Positions 43,818-51,996 of a stretch of 64,000 bases of DNA are shown here, piece by piece. Source of the stretch: CAZEQJ01 sp964514385. GTDB lineage: Bacteria > Bacteroidota > Bacteroidia > Cytophagales > Cyclobacteriaceae. The stretch's first letter is position 1, and each line of letters begins with the position of its first letter. Under the pieces are notes generated by a model, which was not told the origin of the DNA, did no database searches, and saw only the letters and a program-made list of their open reading frames with translations. The position numbers and the translations under genes were made by a program. Where the stretch lies: positions 119,344-183,343 of the forward strand of contig CAZEQJ010000003.1 in assembly GCA_964514385.1 (NCBI GenBank), written 5' to 3'.

Positions 43818-45323
43818 ATGGATAAATTACTGCTAACTGTACTCGTTCTGATTTCAATCGATACCTACAGCCAGTTGTCTCAGCCTGTTCGCACAGAATA
43901 CAAATATAAAGATACAGAAAATCCTTACCTTCTTTTTCCCTGCGACACAGAAGGTATTGCACTTATACAAACCGTTCCCTCATTACTCAACCAGACCACA
44001 TACCTGCAGATCAAAAGACTGGACACTTTGTTGACCGAGGAATGGCGGCTCAATCTAACATTCAGTGATCAGGTGGAAGTAAGGGGGGTGGATTATGACA
44101 ACCGTAAGTTGTACCTGCTCGTGACCAAAAACGCCTATACCAATAAGGAATATCGGCTTATTGTCATAGATTTTTTAACAGAAAAATATGAAATCAAGGA
44201 TTTTGAGATGCTGGTAGAGCTTGAAATGTCTGAATTTGAAGTTATTTCTGATGCAGCCATTTTTGGTGGGCGCTACAATTACCGTCCTGTAGTGATTATG
44301 TATCATTTTGAGGAAGACAGGCTTGAGGTTATACCGGGGTTGTATAATGAGTACAGTGAGCTCAATCACATCAATATGCAGGATGACTTCGACAGGTTTC
44401 AGGTAGTTACCTCTGAAAGATTGCTTGACAGAAGATATACCATCGGTGTGAACAGCTACGATAGTCAGGGCAGTCTGCTGTGGGGGCATAAAGTAACCCC
44501 TCCGGAAGACATCAGTTTTACCTATGCAAGGGGAATATCGCTGGACAACGGCAACGTGCTCATCGTAGGCACATATGCCAATACAAAATCCAGTTTCTCA
44601 CGCGGAATAATTACAGCTGAAATGTCGCCTGAGGGCGACCAGCAGGTGCAATACTACAGCTATGGGGAACTAAAGAACTTCTTTTCGTACATGTCAGCGA
44701 GGCGTGAAAAAAGAATGAAACGACGCATTCAGCGCCGGAAGGTTAAGGGCAAGGACCTCAAGCTAAATTATCGTCTTCTGGTGCATGACATCGTAAATAC
44801 CCGGGACGGATATGTCGTGATGGGAGAAGCATTTTATCCAAAATACAGCTCATACACGAACAGTACCTTTACCCAGTACGTTGGCCCGCGCAGGAGCGGT
44901 CAGGTATTTGATGGATATCAATATACTCATGCTGTAGTACTAGGATTTGATGACAGTGGGGAACTACAGTGGGACAACAGTTTTGAAATTTCAGAGGTAC
45001 TTTCCTATACCCTGGACCAGCAGGTGTTTGTCAATCCAAATGCCAACTCAGAGCGACTACCATTGCTTTATCTTTATGATAATAAGATCAGGACCAAGAT
45101 TATTCAGAAAGATCAGGTGCTTGAGGGTAAACAGATGAGTGACATACGCACAAATTTTGAAAGTGATGAGGTGCGAAACAGCCGGATTGAATTTGAGAAA
45201 ATGGAACATTGGTATGATAACTACTTTGTGATCTCGGGTGTGCAGAGTATTCGCAACACAGCGATAGACACGGTAGAATCAACACGGAAGGTGTTTTTTA
45301 TAAATAAAGTTATGTATCAATAA
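43818..45323 (+). CDS. Secreted protein of unknown function, beta-rich
   Basis: At 501 residues this has a signal peptide ('KLLLTVLVLISIDTYSQ', about 3-19). The mature protein is mainly beta strands with repeated phrases 'xLYLLVTKNAY' and 'GNVLIVGTYANTKSSF', which suggests a propeller-like fold. A very basic block lies at about 293-312 ('ARREKRMKRRIQRRKVKGK'). No family is recognised. The frame is open back to 43713, but that stretch runs opposite the glycosyltransferase gene and lacks signal-peptide character, so the ATG at 43818 is used. Confidence 0.72.
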   Translation: MDKLLLTVLVLISIDTYSQLSQPVRTEYKYKDTENPYLLFPCDTEGIALIQTVPSLLNQTTYLQIKRLDTLLTEEWRLNLTFSDQVEVRGVDYDNRKLYLLVTKNAYTNKEYRLIVIDFLTEKYEIKDFEMLVELEMSEFEVISDAAIFGGRYNYRPVVIMYHFEEDRLEVIPGLYNEYSELNHINMQDDFDRFQVVTSERLLDRRYTIGVNSYDSQGSLLWGHKVTPPEDISFTYARGISLDNGNVLIVGTYANTKSSFSRGIITAEMSPEGDQQVQYYSYGELKNFFSYMSARREKRMKRRIQRRKVKGKDLKLNYRLLVHDIVNTRDGYVVMGEAFYPKYSSYTNSTFTQYVGPRRSGQVFDGYQYTHAVVLGFDDSGELQWDNSFEISEVLSYTLDQQVFVNPNANSERLPLLYLYDNKIRTKIIQKDQVLEGKQMSDIRTNFESDEVRNSRIEFEKMEHWYDNYFVISGVQSIRNTAIDTVESTRKVFFINKVMYQ

Positions 45324-45334
45324 ATCAAAGCCTC

Positions 45335-45342
45335 TATCTTTG
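45335..45342 (+). promoter_or_regulatory. Candidate -7 promoter element for pyrR-pyrB
   Basis: TATCTTTG matches TAnnTTTG exactly and lies only eight bases before the pyrR ATG at 45351. If it is used, the mRNA would begin almost at the start codon. I see no clear -33 TTTG at the usual distance. Confidence 0.4.
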
Positions 45343-45350
45343 TTTGTCAA

Positions 45351-45902
45351 ATGGAAAAACGTCTGATCTTAGATGCCGCACAGTTTTCTCTCACGCTTGA
45401 CCGCCTGACACATCAACTCATTGAAAATCATCAGCACTTTGAAGAGACAGTCATTCTGGGCCTTCAACCAAGAGGCAAATACCTGGCAGAACGTATCGCT
45501 GCCTTGCTTGAAAAGCAGATCAATCAGCCTGTCAGACTCGGCTATCTGGATGTAACCTTCCATCGCGACGATTTCAGAAAGCGTAATACTCCTCTCATCC
45601 CGTCCGAAATGGATGTGCCTTTCAATATTGAAGACACCCATGTTGTGCTGATTGACGATGTGTTGTATACCGGCCGTACTGCGCGATCCGCAATGGATGC
45701 CATGCTGGACTTTGGCAGGCCAGAAAGTGTAGAATTACTCGTGCTGATTGACCGTAAGTACCAACGTGACCTGCCCATACAGCCCGATTATGTAGGTAAA
45801 GAGGTCAACACACTAAAATCACAGCGGGTAAGCGTGAACTGGAGTGAGCTGGGGCAGGAAGATCAGGTGTGGCTCGAAAATAAACCGGAGAGCAATGAGT
45901 GA
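45351..45902 (+). CDS. pyrR: PyrR: pyrimidine operon regulator / uracil phosphoribosyltransferase
   Basis: This 183-residue type I phosphoribosyltransferase has the PRPP loop 'VVLIDDVLYTGRTARSAMDA' (about 95-114) and the 'LGLQPRGKYLAERI' region. 'GYLDVTFHRDDF' (about 64-75) is characteristic of PyrR and separates it from plain Upp. In Firmicutes PyrR binds pyr mRNA leaders and causes attenuation; here almost no leader exists, so it may act mainly as a uracil phosphoribosyltransferase or through a different target. Its stop overlaps the pyrB ATG by eight bases. Confidence 0.93.
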   Translation: MEKRLILDAAQFSLTLDRLTHQLIENHQHFEETVILGLQPRGKYLAERIAALLEKQINQPVRLGYLDVTFHRDDFRKRNTPLIPSEMDVPFNIEDTHVVLIDDVLYTGRTARSAMDAMLDFGRPESVELLVLIDRKYQRDLPIQPDYVGKEVNTLKSQRVSVNWSELGQEDQVWLENKPESNE

Positions 45903-46824
45903 GCTGAGTGTACCCCATCTTTTAGGCATAAAAAACCTCACAGCAGATGATATCCACCTGATTCACAAGACGGCAGATAGTTTTAAGGATGTAATTAACC
46001 GCCCGATCAAAAAGGTGCCATCTCTGCGGGATATCACAATTGCCAATGTGTTCTTTGAAAATAGCACACGTACGCGCCTTTCTTTCGAACTGGCAGAAAA
46101 GAGATTATCGGCAGATGTTATCAATTTTTCCTCCTCTTCTTCTTCCGTTAAAAAGGGGGAAACTTTGCTGGATACAGTCAATAATATCCTGGCGATGAAA
46201 GTTGATATGATCGTCATGCGGCATTCTTCCGTAGGTGCACCCCATTTTTTATCAGAGAGGATAAATGCCAATGTAATTAATGCCGGTGACGGCACGCATG
46301 AGCATCCGACACAGGCACTATTGGATACTTATTCCATCCGAACCAGACTGGGCCAGGTCGAAGGAAAAAAAGTAGCCATTATTGGCGACATCATCCATTC
46401 CCGTGTGGCCCTTTCAAACATTTATGCCCTGAAAAAGCTAGGAGCAGAGGTGATGGTCTGTGGCCCCAGTACCCTAATCCCGCGACATATTGAAATGCTG
46501 GGTGTAAAAGTGACAAATAATGTAAGAGAGGCGCTCCAATGGTGCGATGTAGCCAATGTGCTGAGGATACAACTTGAGCGGCAGAAAATAAAATTCTTTC
46601 CTACCCTGAGGGAATATTCGCAGTATTTCGGGATAAATAAAAAATTACTCGGGTCTCTTGACCGGGAGATTGTAATTATGCACCCCGGACCTATAAACAG
46701 GGGGATAGAACTGACCAGCGATGTTGCTGATAGCGAAAATGCGATCATACTGGATCAGGTAGAAAATGGTGTGGCAGTTCGCATGGCCGTATTGTATCTC
46801 CTGGCGGATAAAAGACAAAATTAG
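45895..46824 (+). CDS. pyrB: Aspartate carbamoyltransferase catalytic chain
   Basis: This 309-residue enzyme makes carbamoyl-aspartate in pyrimidine synthesis. The carbamoyl-phosphate site 'FENSTRTRLSFELAEKRL' (about 54-71), the 'SSSSSVKKGETLLDT' loop and 'GDGTHEHPTQALLDT' (about 127-141) are complete, as is 'MHPGPINRGIELTSDVADS' near the C-terminus. The ATG at 45895 is the family start; the upstream extension from 45844 lies in pyrR and is rejected. No regulatory pyrI gene follows. Confidence 0.95.
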   Translation: MSELSVPHLLGIKNLTADDIHLIHKTADSFKDVINRPIKKVPSLRDITIANVFFENSTRTRLSFELAEKRLSADVINFSSSSSSVKKGETLLDTVNNILAMKVDMIVMRHSSVGAPHFLSERINANVINAGDGTHEHPTQALLDTYSIRTRLGQVEGKKVAIIGDIIHSRVALSNIYALKKLGAEVMVCGPSTLIPRHIEMLGVKVTNNVREALQWCDVANVLRIQLERQKIKFFPTLREYSQYFGINKKLLGSLDREIVIMHPGPINRGIELTSDVADSENAIILDQVENGVAVRMAVLYLLADKRQN

Positions 46825-46893
46825 ATAACGGGTGAGAGAAGCCTCAGGAGAACAAACAATTAATCCTTATTTTTACATACTAAAACTTCGAAT

Positions 46894-48264
46894 ATGTACT
46901 ACAATTCCATCATAGAGACCATAGGTAATACGCCACTCGTAAAAATCAACAGACTTACAGAAGGCATTAAAGGCACTGTACTGGCCAAAGTGGAGTACTT
47001 CAATCCCGGAAACAGTGTAAAAGATCGTATGGCCATTAAAATGATCGAAGATGCAGAAAAGGAGGGAAAAATCAAGCCGGGCGGTACGATCATTGAAAAT
47101 ACTTCCGGAAACACCGGCATGGGCCTGGCGCTGGCAGCCATTGCCAAAGGGTATAAATGTATTTTTACAATGGCAGATAAGCAGAGTAAGGAAAAGATCG
47201 ATATCCTTAAAGCTGTTGGTGCTGAGGTAGTAGTTTGTCCAACCAATGTGCCGCCTGATGACCCGAAATCCTATTATTCGGTAGCGCGTAAGCTGAGCAA
47301 GGAAATCCCAAATTCCTTTTTCCCGAACCAATACGATAACCTCAGCAACAGGCAGGCGCATTATGAGACTACCGGCCCTGAGATATGGGAGCAGACCGAA
47401 GGAAAGATTACGCATTTTGCTGCGGGCGTAGGCACAGGAGGCACGATCTGTGGAGCATCTAAATACCTAAAAGAAAAAAACAGCAGTATCACCACTGTAG
47501 GTATCGATACGTATGGTTCTGTATTCAAAAAGTATAAGGAGACAGGGGTTTTTGACGAGAAAGAAATATATCCCTACCTCACCGAAGGCATTGGGGAGGA
47601 TATACTGCCCGAAAACGTTGATTTCTCTCTTATCGATCAAATTATTAAAGTGACAGATAAGGATGCAGCCCTAATGACAAGAAAGCTGTCTAAAAAGGAA
47701 GGCCTTTTTATTGGCTGGTCGTGCGGGGCAGCAATGCATGGAGCGTTGGAATATGCCAGAGAGCATCTGAAGGAAGATGATCTGATGGTAGTAATCCTTC
47801 CTGATCACGGTACAAGATATCTCGGGAAAGTGTATAACGATGACTGGATGCGAAACCACGGCTTTCTGGAACGAACCGACTATGCAACAGTATCCGATAT
47901 CCTGTCATTAAAAAACGGCTCACAGGACCTGTTTACCATACCCGGGGATATGAAACTTGGCGAGGCTGTTCGAATGCTCAACAAAAACGGCATTTCGCAG
48001 ATACCAGTCACATCAGACGGAGAAATTGTCGGCAGCATCGTTGACTCCAAAGTGCTCAATATGCTTATTGAAGAACCTTTACTAAAAGAAAGTACAGTTT
48101 CTGATGTAATGGAGGAGCCGTTTCAGTTTGTGTCACCCAATGACACCGTGGATGTGATTTCTTCCCTGCTAAATCAGCATAAAAAAGCGGTACCGGTAAG
48201 AGATCATCAGCAAAAGGTGCATATCATCACGCAGAGCGACCTACTAATGGCATTGACAAACTGA
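46894..48264 (+). CDS. Cystathionine beta-synthase with CBS domain pair
   Basis: This 456-residue PLP enzyme (fold type II) condenses serine and homocysteine to cystathionine, and can release H2S from cysteine. The Schiff-base lysine is K43 in 'NPGNSVKDRMAIKM', followed by 'TIIENTSGNTGMGLALAAIA' (PLP phosphate and substrate loop) and 'GVGTGGTICGASKYL'. Residues about 335-456 form two CBS motifs that may bind adenosyl compounds and regulate activity. Unlike vertebrate CBS there is no haem-binding N-terminal domain. Plain O-acetylserine sulfhydrylases lack the CBS pair, so cystathionine synthase is preferred. Confidence 0.9.
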   Translation: MYYNSIIETIGNTPLVKINRLTEGIKGTVLAKVEYFNPGNSVKDRMAIKMIEDAEKEGKIKPGGTIIENTSGNTGMGLALAAIAKGYKCIFTMADKQSKEKIDILKAVGAEVVVCPTNVPPDDPKSYYSVARKLSKEIPNSFFPNQYDNLSNRQAHYETTGPEIWEQTEGKITHFAAGVGTGGTICGASKYLKEKNSSITTVGIDTYGSVFKKYKETGVFDEKEIYPYLTEGIGEDILPENVDFSLIDQIIKVTDKDAALMTRKLSKKEGLFIGWSCGAAMHGALEYAREHLKEDDLMVVILPDHGTRYLGKVYNDDWMRNHGFLERTDYATVSDILSLKNGSQDLFTIPGDMKLGEAVRMLNKNGISQIPVTSDGEIVGSIVDSKVLNMLIEEPLLKESTVSDVMEEPFQFVSPNDTVDVISSLLNQHKKAVPVRDHQQKVHIITQSDLLMALTN

Positions 48265-48303
48265 TACCATGAACGTTATTACATCCGATACGTACATTAA
48301 AAA

Positions 48304-48630
48304 ATGAACTATTCTATGGCACAACTCGAGGCAGAAACGGCTATCGATCCTGATAAGCTCAAGATAGTAGCTGATATTCTTAAGACGATAGCAAATCCGG
48401 TACGGGTAGGTGTAGTCGATCTGCTGATGATCCATAAGGAGCTTACTGTCACTGAATTATGTGAAAAGCTGCATATCGAGCAATCCCTATTGAGCCACCA
48501 CCTTACTCCGATGCGGAAAAAGGGCATTTTATCCTGCAAGCGGGCTGGTAAAAATATCCTTTACTCGCTGCAACTTATGGAGGTGACCCATATTATAGAA
48601 TGTATGCGACGTTGCAAGCTTGTCAATTAA
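48304..48630 (+). CDS. ArsR/SmtB-family winged-helix regulator
   Basis: At 108 residues the winged helix is clear: 'LKTIANPVRVGVVDLLMIHK' (26-45), 'TVTELCEKLHIEQSLLSHHL' (48-67, recognition helix) and the wing 'GILSCKRAGKNILYSLQ'. The classical ArsR 'ELCVCDL' metal motif is not present; cysteines are C53, C78, C100 and C104. Because it lies 40 bases after cystathionine beta-synthase in the same direction, sensing of sulfide or persulfide by cysteine pairs is possible, but not shown. The ATG at 48304 is chosen; M5 is an alternative. Confidence 0.88.
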   Translation: MNYSMAQLEAETAIDPDKLKIVADILKTIANPVRVGVVDLLMIHKELTVTELCEKLHIEQSLLSHHLTPMRKKGILSCKRAGKNILYSLQLMEVTHIIECMRRCKLVN

Positions 48631-48643
48631 TTCATTACATTTG
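48612..48643 (+). promoter_or_regulatory. Candidate promoter for murI-nuoHIJKLMN
   Basis: TACATTTG (48636-48643) fits TAnnTTTG exactly, and TTG at 48612-48614 lies 21 bases before it, within the range known for Bacteroidota -33 elements. It overlaps the end of the ArsR gene and predicts a leader of about 60 bases before murI. Confidence 0.45.
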
Positions 48644-48683
48644 CGTCATAAGTTTAATTAAATAATTTCTCTCTGTTTGCATT

Positions 48684-48704
48684 AATCCCGGTCAGGCCGG
48701 GATT
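48684..48704 (+). promoter_or_regulatory. Hairpin in the leader just before murI
   Basis: AATCCCGG-TCAGG-CCGGGATT (8-base perfect arms) ends seven bases before the murI ATG at 48712. It is followed by TTCTTATT only, a poor T-run. It could be a weak terminator for the ArsR gene or, given the upstream promoter match, a structure in the murI-nuo 5' leader. Confidence 0.5.
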
Positions 48705-48711
48705 TCTTATT

Positions 48712-49491
48712 ATGGGTCCCATTGGAATTTTTGATAGCGGCATCGGAGGGCTTACGGTTGCACATGCGATAAAGCAGAAGCTGAACCATCCGATCATTTA
48801 TTTTGGCGACACGGCGCACCTGCCTTATGGTGACAAGTCCGAAGCAGCCATTCAGGCATACTCGGTGCGAATTGCCGATTTTCTTCATAAAAAAGGATGT
48901 GAGATCATTGTCATAGCATGTCATTCCGCGTCATCAGCCGCCTATGACCTTCTTTCCGAATACCTTCGTGGGAAGGCCACCATAGTGAATATCATCGATC
49001 CTGTGGTAGATTATATATTACATGTATCAACACCCAGGGTGGTAGGTCTGATTGGTACGCGAAGGACCATCTTTTCCAATGTATATTCCCGAAAATTTAC
49101 CGACACCCCGATACAGCTCGATAGTCTGGCTACACCATTACTGGCTCCCATGATCGAAGAAGGTTTCTTTAATAAGAAAATCAGCATGGAGATTATTGAG
49201 GAATACCTCTCTCAGCTCGAGCTGAATGAGCTACAGCAGCTGATTTTGGGGTGCACCCATTACCCTTTGATCATGGATCAGATTATAAAGATTATCCCTT
49301 CCCATATTGAAGTCATCGACCCCGGGATACTGGCAGCCGACTACATTGCGACATTAACCCATAAAAATGAGGATTTGAAGCAACAAGAAGATATTTTCTT
49401 TGTTTCAGACTATACCCGGTCGTTTGAAGAGTCGGCAAAAGTTTTCTTCAAAGAAAACATTACATTAGAGCTTATAAATCTCTGGGATTAG
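48712..49491 (+). CDS. murI: Glutamate racemase
   Basis: This 259-residue enzyme converts L- to D-glutamate for peptidoglycan. 'GIFDSGIGGLTVAHAI' at the N-terminus and the two catalytic-cysteine motifs are present: 'VIACHSASSAAYDLL' (about 63-77) and 'LGCTHYPLIMD' (about 179-189). The first motif reads ACHSAS where most MurI proteins read ACNTAS or ACNSAS, so the usual Asn is His. The enzyme is otherwise complete and probably active. Its stop is three bases from the nuoH ATG, an unusual linkage of cell-wall and respiratory genes. Confidence 0.92.
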   Translation: MGPIGIFDSGIGGLTVAHAIKQKLNHPIIYFGDTAHLPYGDKSEAAIQAYSVRIADFLHKKGCEIIVIACHSASSAAYDLLSEYLRGKATIVNIIDPVVDYILHVSTPRVVGLIGTRRTIFSNVYSRKFTDTPIQLDSLATPLLAPMIEEGFFNKKISMEIIEEYLSQLELNELQQLILGCTHYPLIMDQIIKIIPSHIEVIDPGILAADYIATLTHKNEDLKQQEDIFFVSDYTRSFEESAKVFFKENITLELINLWD

Positions 49492-49494
49492 CGG

Positions 49495-50565
49495 ATGCAG
49501 ACATTTTTATTCTTTCTTCCTTTTGTGCTGGCATACACGGTAGTTGTGGTATGGGCCGAGCGAAAAATTGCCGGGTTCGTTCAGGATCGCTATGGCCCCA
49601 TGGAGACTGGTCCTTATGGCATACTTCAGACCGTGGCAGACCTGCTCAAGATGCTTCAGAAAGAAAATATTGTACCCTATAAAGTCCGGAAATGGCCTTT
49701 CCTTATAGCCCCGCTAATCATATTTATAGCCATATTTACGGGCTTTTCCGTAGTTCCTCTCAGTCCATCGCTGGGTGGAGCCGGATTAGAGTCAGGAATA
49801 GTGCTGCTACTGGGCGTTGTCACGCTGGATATCATGGGTATCATCCTTGCGGGATGGGGGTCAAACTCAAAATTTTCGGTCTATGGCGCGCTCAGGTCGG
49901 TGGCCCAGCTCGTATCTTATGAGGTGCCGCTTACTTTATCGGTATTGGCTGTGCTGGTTATATCACAGTCGCTCAACCTGCAGGAGATTACCTTACTTCA
50001 AAGCAAATGGGCAGAATCGCCCGCATATTTATTTTACTTACCTGCCGCGGAGGTAAGAGAGCTTGGCGGGTTTCTTACCTGGAATATTTTTACACATCCC
50101 TTATTGATTCCGGCCTTTATTATATTTTTTATTACTACCCTGGCCGAGTCAAACCGTGCTCCCTTTGACCTACCTGAGGCAGAGGCGGAGCTTGTAGGGG
50201 GCTATCACACAGAGTACAGTGGCTTTCGCTGGGGGCTATTTATGTTGGGTGAGTATACCATGATGCTACTGACTGCATTTGTTGGAGCCATCCTTTTCTT
50301 TGGTGGATGGAACAGCCCATTTCCGAATGTTGGATCATTCACTTTGTATGACTGGACGATGGGTGTGGAGGGAACAGTCTGGAGGGAGATTGCAGGAGCC
50401 TTCTGGCTGATACTGAAGATGCTGGTGATCGTTTTCTTTCAGATCATGGCCAGATGGACCTATCCGAGGGTACGAATTGACCAGCTGATGTCGCTTTGCT
50501 GGAAATACCTTACGCCGGCTGCACTTATTATATTAATTTTGAATGCAATAATTGAAATATTGTAA
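49495..50565 (+). CDS. nuoH: NADH-quinone oxidoreductase subunit H
   Basis: This 356-residue polytopic subunit (about 8-9 helices) links the peripheral arm of complex I to the proton-pumping arm and shapes the quinone entry channel. Signatures are 'AERKIAGFVQDRYGP' (about 21-35), 'LLKMLQKENIVP' and the conserved loop 'ESNRAPFDLPEAEAELV' (about 220-236). The ATG at 49495 gives a normal first helix. Its stop overlaps nuoI by one base. Confidence 0.96.
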   Translation: MQTFLFFLPFVLAYTVVVVWAERKIAGFVQDRYGPMETGPYGILQTVADLLKMLQKENIVPYKVRKWPFLIAPLIIFIAIFTGFSVVPLSPSLGGAGLESGIVLLLGVVTLDIMGIILAGWGSNSKFSVYGALRSVAQLVSYEVPLTLSVLAVLVISQSLNLQEITLLQSKWAESPAYLFYLPAAEVRELGGFLTWNIFTHPLLIPAFIIFFITTLAESNRAPFDLPEAEAELVGGYHTEYSGFRWGLFMLGEYTMMLLTAFVGAILFFGGWNSPFPNVGSFTLYDWTMGVEGTVWREIAGAFWLILKMLVIVFFQIMARWTYPRVRIDQLMSLCWKYLTPAALIILILNAIIEIL

Positions 50566-51194
50566 TGGGTTATCTGAAGGACTTAAAAGACGCTGCTAAA
50601 ACAAGCCTCAAGGGACTTGGCATAACCACACGCCACCTGGGCAAGGCTATAAAGCAAAGGCCCAACATCGGGGTTCAGGACGATGATTATTTCAAAGTAG
50701 ATGAGGGGTTGATGACACTCCAATATCCTCATGAAGACTTCAAGGTGCCGGAAAATGGCAGATACAAGCTGCACAATGAAATTGATGACTGCATCGTTTG
50801 TGATAAATGTGCCAAGATATGTCCGGTAGACTGCATCGACATTGAGCCTGTACGCTCTCCTGAACCTTTCGGGACTACTTCCGATGGTACACCCAAGCGG
50901 ATCTACGCAGCAAAGTTTGATATCGACATGGGCAAATGCTGTTTCTGCGGGTTGTGCACAACAGTATGTCCTACCGAATGCCTTACGATGACGCCCGAAT
51001 ACGATTACAGCGTAAATGAAATCGAACAGCATGTTTTTTCCTTCGCAAATATGACACCTGAAGAAATTGAAGAGAAGGTGAATATCTGGAACAAATATGA
51101 GGAAGAAAAGAAGGCATCAGCAGAATCAAAGCCTTCACCGGAAAAGCCGAAAGCCGGCAGGCCAAACTTCAAACCAAAATTTAAGCGTCCCTGA
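50565..51194 (+). CDS. nuoI: NADH-quinone oxidoreductase subunit I (two 4Fe-4S clusters)
   Basis: At 209 residues this carries clusters N6a and N6b on the path to quinone. Both C-x2-C-x2-C-x3-CP motifs are complete: 'CIVCDKCAKICP' and 'CCFCGLCTTVCP'. The C-terminus has a long charged, Pro/Lys-rich extension (about residues 170-209, 'PKAGRPNFKPKFKRP') beyond the ferredoxin fold, whose role is unknown. It overlaps nuoH and nuoJ by one base each. Confidence 0.96.
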   Translation: MGYLKDLKDAAKTSLKGLGITTRHLGKAIKQRPNIGVQDDDYFKVDEGLMTLQYPHEDFKVPENGRYKLHNEIDDCIVCDKCAKICPVDCIDIEPVRSPEPFGTTSDGTPKRIYAAKFDIDMGKCCFCGLCTTVCPTECLTMTPEYDYSVNEIEQHVFSFANMTPEEIEEKVNIWNKYEEEKKASAESKPSPEKPKAGRPNFKPKFKRP

Positions 51195-51703
51195 TGCACG
51201 ACCTGATATTTTACATTTTTTTATTTACCGGCATCATAGGCTCAGTTATGTGCCTGGTATCGAGAAACCTCATCCATAATACCTTCTGGCTCTTATTGGT
51301 ATTACTTTGTGTAGCAGCTTTTTTTGTATATGCAGGAGCTGAGTTCGTTGCACTGTCGCAGATACTGATTTATGCTGCCGGAGTGATCATCCTGCTGGTA
51401 TTTGGTATCATGCTTTCATCGCGCTACACGGGTAAAATCATCGGCCATTTCACCTGGGGTAATATATTGCAGGGTCTTTTTATGGCGGCTGCCTTTGCAT
51501 GTCTGCTGGTCTTTATGATCCGCCGGGCGGGACTGAGTTATGAAAATGTTGCGGAGCCTATGAGTGTAAGCCAGATAGGTTTTTTGCTGATATCACATTA
51601 TGCTATTCCGTTTGAGCTGGCCGGACTCTTATTGCTTGTGGTGATTATTGCATCCTCATCTATTATTGGTAAAATTGACGAATCCGTATGGAGCAGGAAA
51701 TGA
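51194..51703 (+). CDS. nuoJ: NADH-quinone oxidoreductase subunit J
   Basis: This 169-residue membrane subunit has five helices. The conserved third helix 'FVALSQILIYAAGVIILLVF' (about 50-69) contains the pi-bulge region that couples quinone reduction to proton movement. It overlaps nuoI by one base and nuoK by four. Confidence 0.94.
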   Translation: MHDLIFYIFLFTGIIGSVMCLVSRNLIHNTFWLLLVLLCVAAFFVYAGAEFVALSQILIYAAGVIILLVFGIMLSSRYTGKIIGHFTWGNILQGLFMAAAFACLLVFMIRRAGLSYENVAEPMSVSQIGFLLISHYAIPFELAGLLLLVVIIASSSIIGKIDESVWSRK

Positions 51704-51996
51704 ATCAGCTGATGGTCTATTTTGCCGCGTTCCTGTTCAGTATGGGTTTAGGTATAACGCTGGTGAAACGTAATGCAGTTGCTATTCTTATCGGTATCGA
51801 GCTGATGCTCAACGCTGCCAATATTAATTTTGTAGTTTTTTCTACCGGAGATCCGGATGGGCAGGGACAGATTATGGCCCTTTTTGTTATTGTTCTGGCC
51901 GCTGCAGAGGTAGTGGTGGGGCTTACGCTGATATTTTTGGTGTATAAAAGGTTTAAAACATCAGATTTGACCAAAATCTCTAACCTTAAAGAATGA
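51700..51996 (+). CDS. nuoK: NADH-quinone oxidoreductase subunit K
   Basis: At 98 residues with three helices, this has the conserved membrane acidic residue in 'NAVAILIGIELMLNAANINF' and a second one in 'AAAEVVVGLTLIFLV'. Two ATGs are possible (51688 and 51700); the second makes a four-base ATGA overlap with the nuoJ stop, like the other junctions in this operon. The start is therefore uncertain by four residues. Confidence 0.94.
   Translation: MNQLMVYFAAFLFSMGLGITLVKRNAVAILIGIELMLNAANINFVVFSTGDPDGQGQIMALFVIVLAAAEVVVGLTLIFLVYKRFKTSDLTKISNLKE

Noticed and set aside
46873..47415. 180-codon open frame on the - strand opposite cystathionine beta-synthase
   Set aside because: It is antisense to a conserved PLP enzyme, with odd composition and no recognisable motif.
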